Origin: an uncultured Paracoccaceae bacterium
Lineage (GTDB): Bacteria; Pseudomonadota; Alphaproteobacteria; Rhodobacterales; Rhodobacteraceae
NCBI GenBank assembly: GCA_937920555.1
Contig: CAKZTM010000006.1
Location: 1-64,000, forward strand
Direction: 5' to 3'
DNA: 64,000 nucleotides
The notes beneath the pieces are model-generated. The model made no database searches. It saw only the letters and a program-made list of their open reading frames with translations, and was not told the origin of the DNA. Shown here piece after piece: positions 18,110-26,231 of the stretch; position 1 is the stretch's first letter, and the number at the start of each line of letters is the position of its first letter. The translations under genes and the position numbers were made by a program.

Positions 18110-19285
18110 TTACGAGCCTATCACATCCCCAATGATGCGGGTGATTTTCTGGCAATCCTCGACGCTGAACGTCAGCGGCACGCGCATATCGCAGGTGGTG
18201 GCCAGCACCGATTTGGTCTGTTTCAGGTCCGGCTGCGGCCCCAGATATTCCCAACTGTCATAGCGCGAAGTGAAGGCTTTGGGGGTGTCTGCGCCGAACC
18301 ATTTGATGTCCACACCGCGCGCGGCGCAATCCGCCATGAAGGCGGGAATGTCAGGCACATGGGCGTGGAACTGGATCGAGGAGCCGACATAAGCCTCGTG
18401 TTGGGCCCGTTTGGGCAGGCTGAGTTGCGGGATATCCCGCAGCCCCGCACCCAGCGCCCGGTAGCGATCATTCCAGCGGGCTATCTGGTCATCGAGATGG
18501 GGCAATTGGGATCGGATCAAGGCCGCGCGCAGATTATCGAGCCGGGCCGAGCAATTGGGCGCGTCAAGTTTGATACGCTCAAACGTCGCCTCATCGGGCC
18601 GCGCGCCATGCGCTCCGTAAAGCATGTAAGACCCCGACGTGATCACCGCACGGGCGGCAAGTTCGGCGTCATCTGTGGTGATCAAGCCCCCCTCACCGGA
18701 GTTCATATGCTTGTAGGTTTGGGTCGAAAAACACGCCGCTTTACCGAAATTGCCCGAGCGTGTGCCGTGCCAGCTTGCCCCCATCGTGTGAGCGCAATCC
18801 TCGATCATGGTGATGCCGTGATCTTGGCAAATCCGGGTGATCCGCTCCATGTCGGGGATATGCCCGCGCATCAGCGACAGCATCAGAAACTTCGCCCCCG
18901 AGGCGCTGGCCTGCGCCGCCAGATGATCCAGATCGATATGCCAGTTTTGGTCTATTTCGATCAGAACCGGCACACCGCCCACCGCATGAATGGCCCCCGG
19001 CACAGGGGCCAGCGTATAGGCATTGGTCAGGACTTTGTCGCCCGGTTTGCAGCCCGCTGCGCGCAGGCTGATCTGCATGGCCTGCCCGCCAGAGGTGACG
19101 GCCACACAGTATTTGGCCCCCTGATAGGCGGCATAATCCTCTTCCAAAAGGGTCGCCTCGGCGGTCTCACCCTCCACCACATTATAGCGGTGGAGCCGCC
19201 CGTTTTGCAGGATTTCCATCGCCCGCGCGATCCCCTCTTCGGGGATTGGCTCTTGCTGGGTGAAGGGTTTTTCGAAACGCTCCAA
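18110..19285 (-). CDS. DegT/DnrJ/EryC1/StrS family aminotransferase
   Basis: PLP-dependent enzyme of fold type I; the family mostly transaminates keto-sugars, but some members are dehydratases. The probable Schiff-base lysine is Lys192 in FSTQTYKHMNSGEGG, with Asp163 (IEDCAHTMGA) for the pyridine nitrogen. Length (391 aa) is normal. It is placed between the kinase gene and the KduD-like SDR, inside what otherwise looks catabolic; its substrate is unknown. Upstream lie three tandem 38-bp repeats (19316-19406). Confidence 0.85.
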   Translation of the reverse strand: MERFEKPFTQQEPIPEEGIARAMEILQNGRLHRYNVVEGETAEATLLEEDYAAYQGAKYCVAVTSGGQAMQISLRAAGCKPGDKVLTNAYTLAPVPGAIHAVGGVPVLIEIDQNWHIDLDHLAAQASASGAKFLMLSLMRGHIPDMERITRICQDHGITMIEDCAHTMGASWHGTRSGNFGKAACFSTQTYKHMNSGEGGLITTDDAELAARAVITSGSYMLYGAHGARPDEATFERIKLDAPNCSARLDNLRAALIRSQLPHLDDQIARWNDRYRALGAGLRDIPQLSLPKRAQHEAYVGSSIQFHAHVPDIPAFMADCAARGVDIKWFGADTPKAFTSRYDSWEYLGPQPDLKQTKSVLATTCDMRVPLTFSVEDCQKITRIIGDVIGS

Positions 19286-19315
19286 TTAAAAATCCTTACG
19301 TTCTGGGGCTCTCGA

Positions 19316-19406
19316 GATCATCGCTTAGCGCCCTTAATTATCGCGATGCTCAAGATCATCGCTTAGCGCCCTTTAATATCGCGATGCTCAAGATCATCGC
19401 TTAGCG
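19316..19406. repeat. Tandem 38-bp repeats between the DegT and KduD-like genes
   Basis: Two full units (19316-19353 and 19354-19391) and a partial third (19392-19406) that runs into the last codons of the SDR gene and contains its stop codon. The units differ only by a small transposition of bases in the TTAATTAT / TTTAATAT part. Each junction forms a dyad GCGATG-CTCAAGAT-CATCGC. Confidence 0.9.
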
Positions 19407-20150
19407 GCCCATCCAGCCGCCATCGACAACCAAAACCTCGCCATGCACATAATTGGCAGCGTCAGAGGCCAGAAACACAACCGGCCCCGCAAAATCCTGC
19501 GGGCGGCCCCAACGACCCGCCGGAATGCGCTCCAAGATGGAGTTGTAGCGGGCCTTATCATCCTGCAACGCCTGCGTGTTATCCGTCTCGATATACCCCG
19601 GTGCAATGGCGTTCACATTGACGCCCTTCCCGGCCCATTCATTGGCCAAAGCCTTGGTCAACTGCCCGATCCCCCCTTTGGAGGCCGCATACCCCGGCAC
19701 GGTGATCCCGCCCTGAAACGTCAGCAAAGAGGCTGTGAAAATGATCTTGCCAGAGCCGCGTGCGACCATCTTGGCGCCGATCTCACGCGACAGAATAAAC
19801 TGCGACGAGAGGTTCACATCGATCACCCGGTCCCACATCTCGTCGGGATGCTCAGCGGCCGGTTTGCGCTCGATGGTGCCCGCATTGTTCACCAGAATAT
19901 CCGGGGTCACGCTCAGGCCGTTTGCGAAAGCCTTGACCGCATCCCGGTCGGCAAAATCGCACGCATGGGCGGTGAATTTGCGCCCCATTCCCGTAATGGC
20001 CTGCTCAACATTCGATCCCGGCGCAAGTGTGGCCGACACGCCGATAATGTCCGCACCTGCCGCCGCCAGAGCCTCCGCCATGCCGCGCCCGATACCGCGT
20101 TTGCAGCCCGTCACAAGGGCGGTTTTTCCTGTCAGATCAAACATGTTCAT
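19401..20150 (-). CDS. kduD: Short-chain dehydrogenase, 2-deoxy-D-gluconate 3-dehydrogenase (KduD) type
   Basis: Cytosolic NAD(P)-dependent oxidoreductase of sugar-acid catabolism. The SDR motifs are complete: TGCKRGIG (14-21), NNAG (88-91) and the catalytic Ser141, Tyr154 and Lys158. The N-terminus (MFDLTGKTALVTGCKRGIGRGMA) and C-terminus (VVDGGWMGR) match KduD-type enzymes. It overlaps the upstream Zn-dehydrogenase gene by 4 nt. Exact substrate is inferred from family and neighbours only. Confidence 0.82.
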   Translation of the reverse strand: MNMFDLTGKTALVTGCKRGIGRGMAEALAAAGADIIGVSATLAPGSNVEQAITGMGRKFTAHACDFADRDAVKAFANGLSVTPDILVNNAGTIERKPAAEHPDEMWDRVIDVNLSSQFILSREIGAKMVARGSGKIIFTASLLTFQGGITVPGYAASKGGIGQLTKALANEWAGKGVNVNAIAPGYIETDNTQALQDDKARYNSILERIPAGRWGRPQDFAGPVVFLASDAANYVHGEVLVVDGGWMGR

Positions 20151-21175
20151 GCCTCCACCTTGATCAATGATTTCAACGCCGTAGGACTTGCATCGAGCGC
20201 CTCAAACGCTTTTTGGATGTCCCCCAGAGGGGCTACATCGGTGATAATCGTATCCGCATCAATCGCCCCCGAGGCGATCAGCTCAATCCCCTTGTCGTAA
20301 TCCTCGGGCACATAAACCCGCACACCGATCAGTTTTAGCTCGCGCCAAAAGAACTGGAAAAGGTCAATCGTGGGCTTTTGCGCGTGAATGGCCACCATCA
20401 CGATGCGTCCCCGCGTTGCGGCCACCTGCGTCATCGCATCGACCCCCGGCTGGGACCCCGATACCTCAAACACCACATCAGCACCCTTGTCACCGGTGCG
20501 CGCCATGATTTGCGCAGGCAGGTCTTCCTTGGCCGGATTAATCGTCTCAAAGCCCAGCTTTCGGGCAATCGCCAAGCGGTTCTCATTGACCTCAGAGATC
20601 ACCACTTTGCCGCCCATATCCTTGGCCACCATGGCCACCAGAATGCCAATGGGACCGCCGCCGATCACCACCACATCCTCACCCGGTTGCAGGTCCGACA
20701 TGCGCACATCATGTACGGCGACGGCCACCGGCTCTATCAGGGCCGCATGATCCAGCCGCAAATCGTCAGGGATACGGTGCAACACATGGGCAGGCACGGT
20801 CCAGATTTCCTGCATGGCACCGTTGGTGTCGAGGCCCAGAAATTTCAGCTTGTGGCAGATATGCTGGTGCCCCGCATCGCAGGCCGGGCAATCGCCGCAA
20901 TGATCCAACGGGCGCACCACAACCTTTTGGCCCGGCGCAAAATCACTCACACCTGCACCGACCGCATCAACCGTGCCGGACATCTCGTGGCCGACGATGC
21001 GCTCAAAGCCCACGCGGGCATCCATATTACCGTGATAGACATGCATATCCGTGCCGCAAATTCCGCAATAGGCCACGCGGATAGAGACCTCACCGGCTTT
21101 GGGCGCCGGGGCGTCGATAGTCTCTACGGTGAAGCGTTTGTCGCCCCGGTAAAAGGCTGCTGTAATCTCGGTCAT
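20147..21175 (-). CDS. Zinc-dependent medium-chain alcohol dehydrogenase, sugar-acid type
   Basis: NAD-dependent oxidation of a polyol or sugar acid. Catalytic zinc ligands are Cys40 (CGICGTD), His63 and Glu64 (VGHEMSG); structural zinc ligands are Cys93, Cys96, Cys99 and Cys107. The Rossmann motif GGGPIG follows (VVVIGGGPIGILVA). Length is 342 aa. It resembles L-threonine/L-gulonate/L-idonate 5-dehydrogenases; the neighbouring dehydratase and SDR favour a sugar-acid substrate (inference). It is 3 nt downstream of the dehydratase gene and overlaps kduD. Confidence 0.85.
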   Translation of the reverse strand: MTEITAAFYRGDKRFTVETIDAPAPKAGEVSIRVAYCGICGTDMHVYHGNMDARVGFERIVGHEMSGTVDAVGAGVSDFAPGQKVVVRPLDHCGDCPACDAGHQHICHKLKFLGLDTNGAMQEIWTVPAHVLHRIPDDLRLDHAALIEPVAVAVHDVRMSDLQPGEDVVVIGGGPIGILVAMVAKDMGGKVVISEVNENRLAIARKLGFETINPAKEDLPAQIMARTGDKGADVVFEVSGSQPGVDAMTQVAATRGRIVMVAIHAQKPTIDLFQFFWRELKLIGVRVYVPEDYDKGIELIASGAIDADTIITDVAPLGDIQKAFEALDASPTALKSLIKVEA

Positions 21176-21178
21176 ATC

Positions 21179-22291
21179 CTACCCTTTTGCATCGCCCGAC
21201 AAGCCGTCATGGGCGTCATTTAACTTATCCCAGTCGAAGTCAACGCCGATGCCCGGCTGATTTGGCGCGACTGCCATATGATTTTCCACCACGAGTGGTC
21301 TTCTAGTATACCAGTCGATGGGGAAAGAGTGAACCTCTAACCAGCCCGCATGTGCTTGCGCCGCGACTAGGCTGACCTGAAGCTCCTGCATCCCGTGCGA
21401 GCAGACCTCGATATTATGGGCACCCGCCAGCCGGGCCGCTTGCAACCACCCGGTAATGCCCCCGCAATTGGAGGCATCGGGCTGAAGGTAACTGAGCTTG
21501 GACTGGGCCACGGCAAATTCAAATTCATGGATCGTATGGAGGTTCTCCCCCATGGCCAACGGCACGCCTGTGGCATCAGCAATTTGCGCATATCCCAGAT
21601 AATCATCGGGAATAATCGGCTCCTCAAACCACACCAGATCAAGCGGCTTGAACGCGCGGGCGGCCTTCACCGCTTGCTCCACGCTCAGCGCGTAATTGGC
21701 ATCCACCATAAAGTAACGCTCCGGGCCGATCAGATCCCGCACTGCGGTCGCACGGGCCACATCATCGGCCAGATCGGGCTGGCCCACCTTGATCTTGATG
21801 GCATTAAACCCCTGGGCCAAATAACCGCGGGTTTGGTCGAGCAGCTTTTCAAGCGGGAAGTTCAGATCAATCCCGCCCGCATAGGCCCGGCAGCGATCCG
21901 CGTGCCCCCCGGCCATTTTCAATAGCGACTGGCCGGTGGTTTTGCCGCGCATATCCCAAAGCGCGATATCGAGCGCGGAAATGGCAAAAGAGGCGACACC
22001 GCCGCGCCCCACATAGTGGATGTGCCACTGCATGGCCTCGTAAAGCGCCTCCACATCCGCCCCGTCGCGGCCGATCAGAAACGGTGCGAGATCATGTTCG
22101 ATCATTGCCAAAATCGCGTGACCACCGCGCCCGCCTGTATAGGTGTAGCCGGTGCCTTGCGCGCCATCAGCGCAGGTCACGGTCGCGGTGATCACCTCAA
22201 AATGTGTGTGATCGCCGTGCTTGGCGTCCGACAGCACCTCCGCCAAAGGGAGGTTAAATCGCTGCGCTTTGATCTGGGTAATTTTGCTCAT
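21179..22291 (-). CDS. Enolase-superfamily dehydratase (mandelate racemase/muconate lactonizing enzyme family)
   Basis: Metal-dependent enzyme acting on an acid sugar by proton abstraction alpha to the carboxylate. Mg2+ ligands are Asp197, Glu223 and Glu249 (MVDANY; WFEEPI; MGENLH); KIK at 166-168 and His299 (CSHGMQE) supply the two catalytic bases of the mandelate-racemase subgroup. The ATG at 22291 ([10 protein letters not shown]) has GAAGG upstream and is preferred to an upstream start. A possible promoter with TTGACT at 22341-22346 lies upstream. The substrate may be an aldonate or aldarate; it is not decidable by eye. Confidence 0.85.
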   Translation of the reverse strand: MSKITQIKAQRFNLPLAEVLSDAKHGDHTHFEVITATVTCADGAQGTGYTYTGGRGGHAILAMIEHDLAPFLIGRDGADVEALYEAMQWHIHYVGRGGVASFAISALDIALWDMRGKTTGQSLLKMAGGHADRCRAYAGGIDLNFPLEKLLDQTRGYLAQGFNAIKIKVGQPDLADDVARATAVRDLIGPERYFMVDANYALSVEQAVKAARAFKPLDLVWFEEPIIPDDYLGYAQIADATGVPLAMGENLHTIHEFEFAVAQSKLSYLQPDASNCGGITGWLQAARLAGAHNIEVCSHGMQELQVSLVAAQAHAGWLEVHSFPIDWYTRRPLVVENHMAVAPNQPGIGVDFDWDKLNDAHDGLSGDAKG

Positions 22292-22525
22292 AGCCTTCGC
22301 CCATCCGTGTTTGGCCAAGACAATGGCGACAGATGGACGAAGTCAATTGTTTTTGCACGGGGCCTAGGGTCTGTGGGGCGTCAGAACCAAACCACGGAGG
22401 CGCGCTCCGCCTGTGCGCTGCTGATCCCAAAACCAAGGTCACATGGGGATTTGGTTGCATGGCACAAGGCTTTGTCATGTCGCAGGCGGACCGATCGGGC
22501 AAGCCGAGTGATGGCGCGTCTCACC

Positions 22526-22675
22526 TTACAGGTTGCCAAGATCGATGCATTTGCGGCGACGCGGTAAGAAACGCTTGAGCGTGAGCCCCTTTTGCCCGTG
22601 ACGCGGGGCATCAACCACGGTTCTGCACTCGGTTCGTGCCGCTATATTGTAAGTATCTGCATAAATTTTTAACAT
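22526..22675 (-). CDS. Probable 49-residue basic small protein
   Basis: I do not recognise a family. The frame starts with ATG at 22675, preceded at good distance by AGAAGGAG, the strongest ribosome binding site in this gap, and ends at a TAA. The product is basic (about ten K/R in the last 25 residues, including LPRRRKC) with two cysteines. It stands between the divergent LysR gene (90 bp away) and the enolase-superfamily gene in the same direction, so it may be a LysR target, the first gene of the operon or a leader peptide. Confidence 0.5.
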   Translation of the reverse strand: MLKIYADTYNIAARTECRTVVDAPRHGQKGLTLKRFLPRRRKCIDLGNL

Positions 22676-22765
22676 TGCGTTTACTCCTTCTCTGGGAATA
22701 CCCTCCTTTAAATTGGGCATCAAAGCGAGTCATAGAAATTTCACAAACGTTAGATAATCTTACAC

Positions 22766-23635
22766 ATGAATTGGCGTGACCTCCCCTCCCTCAACAGCCT
22801 GCGCGCGTTTGCCGCTGTGGCTGAAACCGGGTCATTGTCCAAAGCAGGTACCAGCCTGAATGTAAGCCACGCGGCCATCAGCCAGCAGGTGCGGGGGCTG
22901 GAAACCCGGCTGGGCGTGCAGCTCATTGAAAAACAGGGGCGCGGGATTGCGCTGACCGCCCAAGGGCTGATCTTTGCCCGCGATCTGACCGCTGGGTTTG
23001 AGACAATCGCGCAGGCAGTGAGCGCGCTCAGCGACGAGGACACCACAAGGCCGCTGCAAGTGACCATGACGCCGATGTTTGCGGTGACATGGCTGATGCC
23101 GCGCATCTCTGATTTTCGGCACCAACACCCTGAGATCGAGTTGATGTTAAACCCGACCGTTGAGGTGGTGGCGCTGGCACCGGGGGGTGTGGATATCGCC
23201 ATTCGGGCCAGCAGCGGGCGGTGGCCGGGTATGATCTCGGAGCGGTTGGTGGATACGGATTTTGTTGTTGTGGCCGCCACGTCCCTGATCGGGGATCGGC
23301 AGATTAACGAGCCCAAAGACCTGCTGGACCTGCCATGGCTGCAAGAGCTGGGCACCAATGAGGTCAGCCGGTGGCTGGCCGATCAGGGCGTTATCGTGCC
23401 TGAACGTATGAGCATCAGTCATTTGCCCGGCTATATGGTGCTGGAGGGGTTGCGCAACGGCGACGGGGTGGCCGCAACCGCGCGCGCATTTGTCGAGCCC
23501 GACGTGAAAGCCGGGCGGTTGAGAGTGCTGTTTGAAAACGCACGCAACGAGACGGGGTATTATATGGTCACCAGACCCGGTGTCATGCGCCCACCGCTCA
23601 AAGCATTCGTCACCTGGCTCAAACGCCAGACATGA
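22766..23635 (+). CDS. LysR family transcriptional regulator, GcvA-like
   Basis: DNA-binding regulator with an N-terminal wHTH at residues 6-65 (SLNSLRAFAAVAETGSLSKA; SHAAISQQVRGLE) and a C-terminal periplasmic-binding-like effector domain. At 289 aa it is of normal length. The N-terminus (LPSLNSLRAFAAVAE) is of the GcvA/AmpR-like subgroup. It is divergent from the small gene and sugar-acid operon on the other strand, the usual arrangement for a LysR regulator of its neighbour (inference). Confidence 0.9.
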   Translation: MNWRDLPSLNSLRAFAAVAETGSLSKAGTSLNVSHAAISQQVRGLETRLGVQLIEKQGRGIALTAQGLIFARDLTAGFETIAQAVSALSDEDTTRPLQVTMTPMFAVTWLMPRISDFRHQHPEIELMLNPTVEVVALAPGGVDIAIRASSGRWPGMISERLVDTDFVVVAATSLIGDRQINEPKDLLDLPWLQELGTNEVSRWLADQGVIVPERMSISHLPGYMVLEGLRNGDGVAATARAFVEPDVKAGRLRVLFENARNETGYYMVTRPGVMRPPLKAFVTWLKRQT

Positions 23636-23637
23636 GC

Positions 23638-24087
23638 CTATGGGGTTTTGGCCATCAACTCGCGCAATTCGCGGATCAAGGGCAGAACCGCTTTGATTTT
23701 CGCAGGCCCTAATCCATCGGCCACATTGTCAAACACCGGCGCGATCATCTGCACCGCCTCATCGCGGGCCGCCTTGCCCTCGCTGGACAGGCTAACGCGC
23801 TTGGAGCGCGCATCGCTCTGATCTGGCCTGATATGGACGAAACCGGCCTGCTCCAACCGGCGTAGCGTGTTGGTCATTGCGCCTTTGGTCACGTGGAACG
23901 CACGGGCCAATTGCCCCGGTGTCTTTTCCCCGCCCAAGCCTGCAAAGTGATTGAGAACCGCAAAATGCGAGACCTCCATCCCTTTGGGCAAAGCCTGTTT
24001 CAGATGAGATTGCGCCAATTGCTCAACGGTCGCAATCTCACTCAAAAGGGTGATAGCCAAGCTGTCACCGGTTTTATCGGTTGTCAT
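23638..24087 (-). CDS. MarR family transcriptional regulator
   Basis: Winged-helix dimeric repressor, typically released by small aromatic or oxidant ligands. The recognition region reads TPGQLARAFHVTKGAMTNTLRRLEQAGFVHIRPDQSDARSKR-type, i.e. the MarR HTH and wing (about residues 55-105). ATG at 24087 (MTTDKTGDS) is preferred because GGAG sits 6 nt upstream; two further in-frame starts lie at 24093 and 24099. It is convergent with the LysR gene, 2 nt apart, and follows grxC by 55 nt. Confidence 0.88.
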   Translation of the reverse strand: MTTDKTGDSLAITLLSEIATVEQLAQSHLKQALPKGMEVSHFAVLNHFAGLGGEKTPGQLARAFHVTKGAMTNTLRRLEQAGFVHIRPDQSDARSKRVSLSSEGKAARDEAVQMIAPVFDNVADGLGPAKIKAVLPLIRELRELMAKTP

Positions 24088-24142
24088 TGCCATCTCCAAA
24101 TCTCAATCCCGTGGATCAGCGCAAATCGCGCCTCACCAGACT

Positions 24143-24400
24143 TTACGCAGCGAGTAAGGCGTCGAGCTTTCCGCTCTTCTCCAAGGCAGCCATATCGTCA
24201 TATCCGCCGACATGTGTGTCTCCGATGAATATTTGCGGAACGGTCCGACGACCATTAGCCCGCTGCATCATTTCGGCCCGTTTGGCCGGATCGCGCATGA
24301 CATCAATTTCTTGATAGGATGCACCTTTAGACTGCAAAAGCCGCTTGGCCGCAGCACAATATCCACAAATTGGCGTGGTATACATAGTCACTTGCTTCAT
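24143..24400 (-). CDS. grxC: Glutaredoxin 3
   Basis: Small dithiol glutaredoxin using glutathione to reduce disulfides. The active site is Cys12-Gly-Tyr-Cys15 (TTPICGYC) instead of the more common CPYC; TVPQIFIGDTHVGGYDD holds the cis-Pro and the glutathione-binding GG motif. 85 aa is the normal length. It lies downstream of comF, a conserved pairing in Rhodobacterales. Confidence 0.95.
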   Translation of the reverse strand: MKQVTMYTTPICGYCAAAKRLLQSKGASYQEIDVMRDPAKRAEMMQRANGRRTVPQIFIGDTHVGGYDDMAALEKSGKLDALLAA

Positions 24401-24446
24401 GTGATCTTACTACCTTAACGAATTACTTTAAGCTCTATATAATCGC

Positions 24447-25202
24447 TTACTCTGCACGTGCAACGCGGGCCAGCGTCAATACGCTCACGCTTTGGGCGCC
24501 AGCACCTCGACAGACCTGTGTACAGGCGGCCAACGTGGCCCCTGTTGTCATCACATCATCCACCAAAAGCACCTGCCGATCTGTGACAGAACGCACAAAT
24601 TCCGGCGCAACAATAATCGCGTCGCGCACCGCCTCGTGACGCTCCTGACGGGTCATTCCCTTTAAAAACGGGGTTGCGTATCTGCGCTTGAGGGCTTCGA
24701 CCTCTACATCCGCACCAATCAGCCCGGCCACATGCTTGGCCAGAATTGCTGATTGGTTATACCTGCGCCGCAACAGGCGCGACCAGTGCAATGGCACCGG
24801 GATCACAATCATGTCAGCCGAGACAATATCCGCCCCTGCGGCCACCATCCACCGGGCTATGGGGGCGGCCATGTCGAGCCGGTCGGAATGTTTGAACGCC
24901 ATGGTGATCTGACTGCCAACCCCGTCATAGGCCACCGCAGCCCGGCCCCGGTCCCAGCCCGGCGGCGTCCGGTCGCAACTGTCGCAAATCAGCCGCGTGG
25001 TGGTGCGATCTGCCGTCGGCACCGCAACCCCGCAATAATCGCAGACGGGACCGGTGAAGAAATGGGTGCGCCCCCAGCACGCACCGCACAGCCCCATCGG
25101 GGTAACGGTCTCTGTGGGGCAGGCCAAACAGCGGGCTGGAAAGATTGTCTCGATCAGTGTCGAGCGTATCCGGCCCAGCAAAGGCTTTCGTTCAGTTTGC
25201 AT
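24447..25202 (-). CDS. comF: ComF family phosphoribosyltransferase-like protein
   Basis: Member of the ComF/GntX family, linked to DNA uptake in naturally competent bacteria. An N-terminal zinc-ribbon-like set of paired cysteines (CLAC; CGAC; CDYC; CDSC) precedes a PRTase domain with the PRPP-binding loop VLLVDDVMTTGATL near the C-terminus. The 251 aa length is normal. It precedes grxC and is divergent from the methyltransferase gene across 38 bp. Confidence 0.92.
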   Translation of the reverse strand: MQTERKPLLGRIRSTLIETIFPARCLACPTETVTPMGLCGACWGRTHFFTGPVCDYCGVAVPTADRTTTRLICDSCDRTPPGWDRGRAAVAYDGVGSQITMAFKHSDRLDMAAPIARWMVAAGADIVSADMIVIPVPLHWSRLLRRRYNQSAILAKHVAGLIGADVEVEALKRRYATPFLKGMTRQERHEAVRDAIIVAPEFVRSVTDRQVLLVDDVMTTGATLAACTQVCRGAGAQSVSVLTLARVARAE

Positions 25203-25240
25203 ATTGAGTATCGCTGTGGAACATCACGCGGATCACCCAT

Positions 25241-26074
25241 ATGACCTCACAGCCAGCCTTGTTTGACCCAGACATTCGCGCCATGCGGCGGGCGCGGGCG
25301 GCACGCGTGGGGTTCGCGGATTTTCTGCATCTTGAGGCCATGTCCATTATTGGAGAAAGGCTTGAAGAGGTTAATAAAGACTTTAACGACAAGATTATCG
25401 TAAGCGGGATGCCCGACCTTTGGGCGCGCGGCTTTGCCCGGGCACGCGTGATCCCGGACACGGATGTGCTGGATACCAAAGGGCCCTATGATCTGGCCAT
25501 CCACGGGCTTTGCGCCCATTCGGCCAATGATCCGATCGGGCAGTTTGTGCAGCTCAAACGGGCGTTGAAGCCCGACGGTATGATGATTGCGGTCATGTTT
25601 GGCGGCCAAACCCTGACAGAGTTGCGCGCATGTCTCGCGCAAGCCGAAAGCGAGGTGCGCGGGGGTCTGTCTCCGCGGGTGGCGCCCATGGGGGAAATCC
25701 GCGATCTGGGCGGGCTTTTGGGCCGGGCGGGACTGGCACTGCCTGTGGCGGATAACATCGTGCTCAATGTGACCTATGAAAGCCCCGTGCATCTGATGCG
25801 TGACCTTCGCGCCATGGGCGAGACCAATCCGCTGGCCGCGCAAGCCCGGACGTTCATGCCGCGCCGCCTGTTGGAGCGCACCCAAGAGCTTTACGCCCGC
25901 GCGTTTTCCGCGCCGGACGGGCGCATCAATGCCAGCTTTGAGCTGGTATTCCTCACCGGATGGGCCCCGTCAGACAACCAGCAAAAGCCGCTCAGACCCG
26001 GATCGGCGCAAGCGCGATTGGCCGATGCGCTCAAAACCACGGAACGACCTACCGGCGAAAAGCCCGGCTCATAG
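25241..26074 (+). CDS. SAM-dependent methyltransferase-like protein, NDUFAF5/BioC-like
   Basis: Class I methyltransferase fold of the BioC/NDUFAF5 kind; the mitochondrial relative is a complex I assembly factor. The N-terminus (ALFDPDIRAMRRARAARVGFADFL) is typical of the NDUFAF5 group, while the usual glycine-rich SAM loop is weak, so whether it binds SAM needs a structural check. LKRALKPDGMMIAVMFGG is the post-II motif. 277 aa. It is divergent from comF and followed by a palindromic repeat. Confidence 0.8.
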   Translation: MTSQPALFDPDIRAMRRARAARVGFADFLHLEAMSIIGERLEEVNKDFNDKIIVSGMPDLWARGFARARVIPDTDVLDTKGPYDLAIHGLCAHSANDPIGQFVQLKRALKPDGMMIAVMFGGQTLTELRACLAQAESEVRGGLSPRVAPMGEIRDLGGLLGRAGLALPVADNIVLNVTYESPVHLMRDLRAMGETNPLAAQARTFMPRRLLERTQELYARAFSAPDGRINASFELVFLTGWAPSDNQQKPLRPGSAQARLADALKTTERPTGEKPGS

Positions 26075-26117
26075 GCCCGCGACATGTCCCCACGCGACAT
26101 GCCCGTGCGCGAAAAGG

Positions 26118-26149
26118 TTAACAACTGTGCTACTGCGCTAGCACAGTAG
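26118..26149 (+). repeat. Dispersed palindromic repeat, copy 2
   Basis: The same 32-bp unit as at 1466-1497 (inverted) and 35406-35437; arms ACTGTGCTA and TAGCACAGT. It is placed between the methyltransferase stop codon and hemH, 82 bp upstream of the hemH start. Confidence 0.85.
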
Positions 26150-26231
26150 CGCTGGGGGCGGGCACAAGCAGCAACCGGATTGACGTCAGAAAACAGCGCG
26201 TTAGGTAACAGGGACCAGACAGGATAGAGCT

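Noticed and set aside
19316..19406. CRISPR array from the 38-bp tandem repeats
   Set aside because: Units are directly adjacent with no spacers, only about 2.4 copies, and no cas gene is present.
22333..22614. Overlapping frames before the dehydratase gene, suspected insertion-sequence remnant
   Set aside because: No transposase motif, terminal inverted repeat or target duplication could be found; only the 49-codon frame at 22526-22675 has a proper start.
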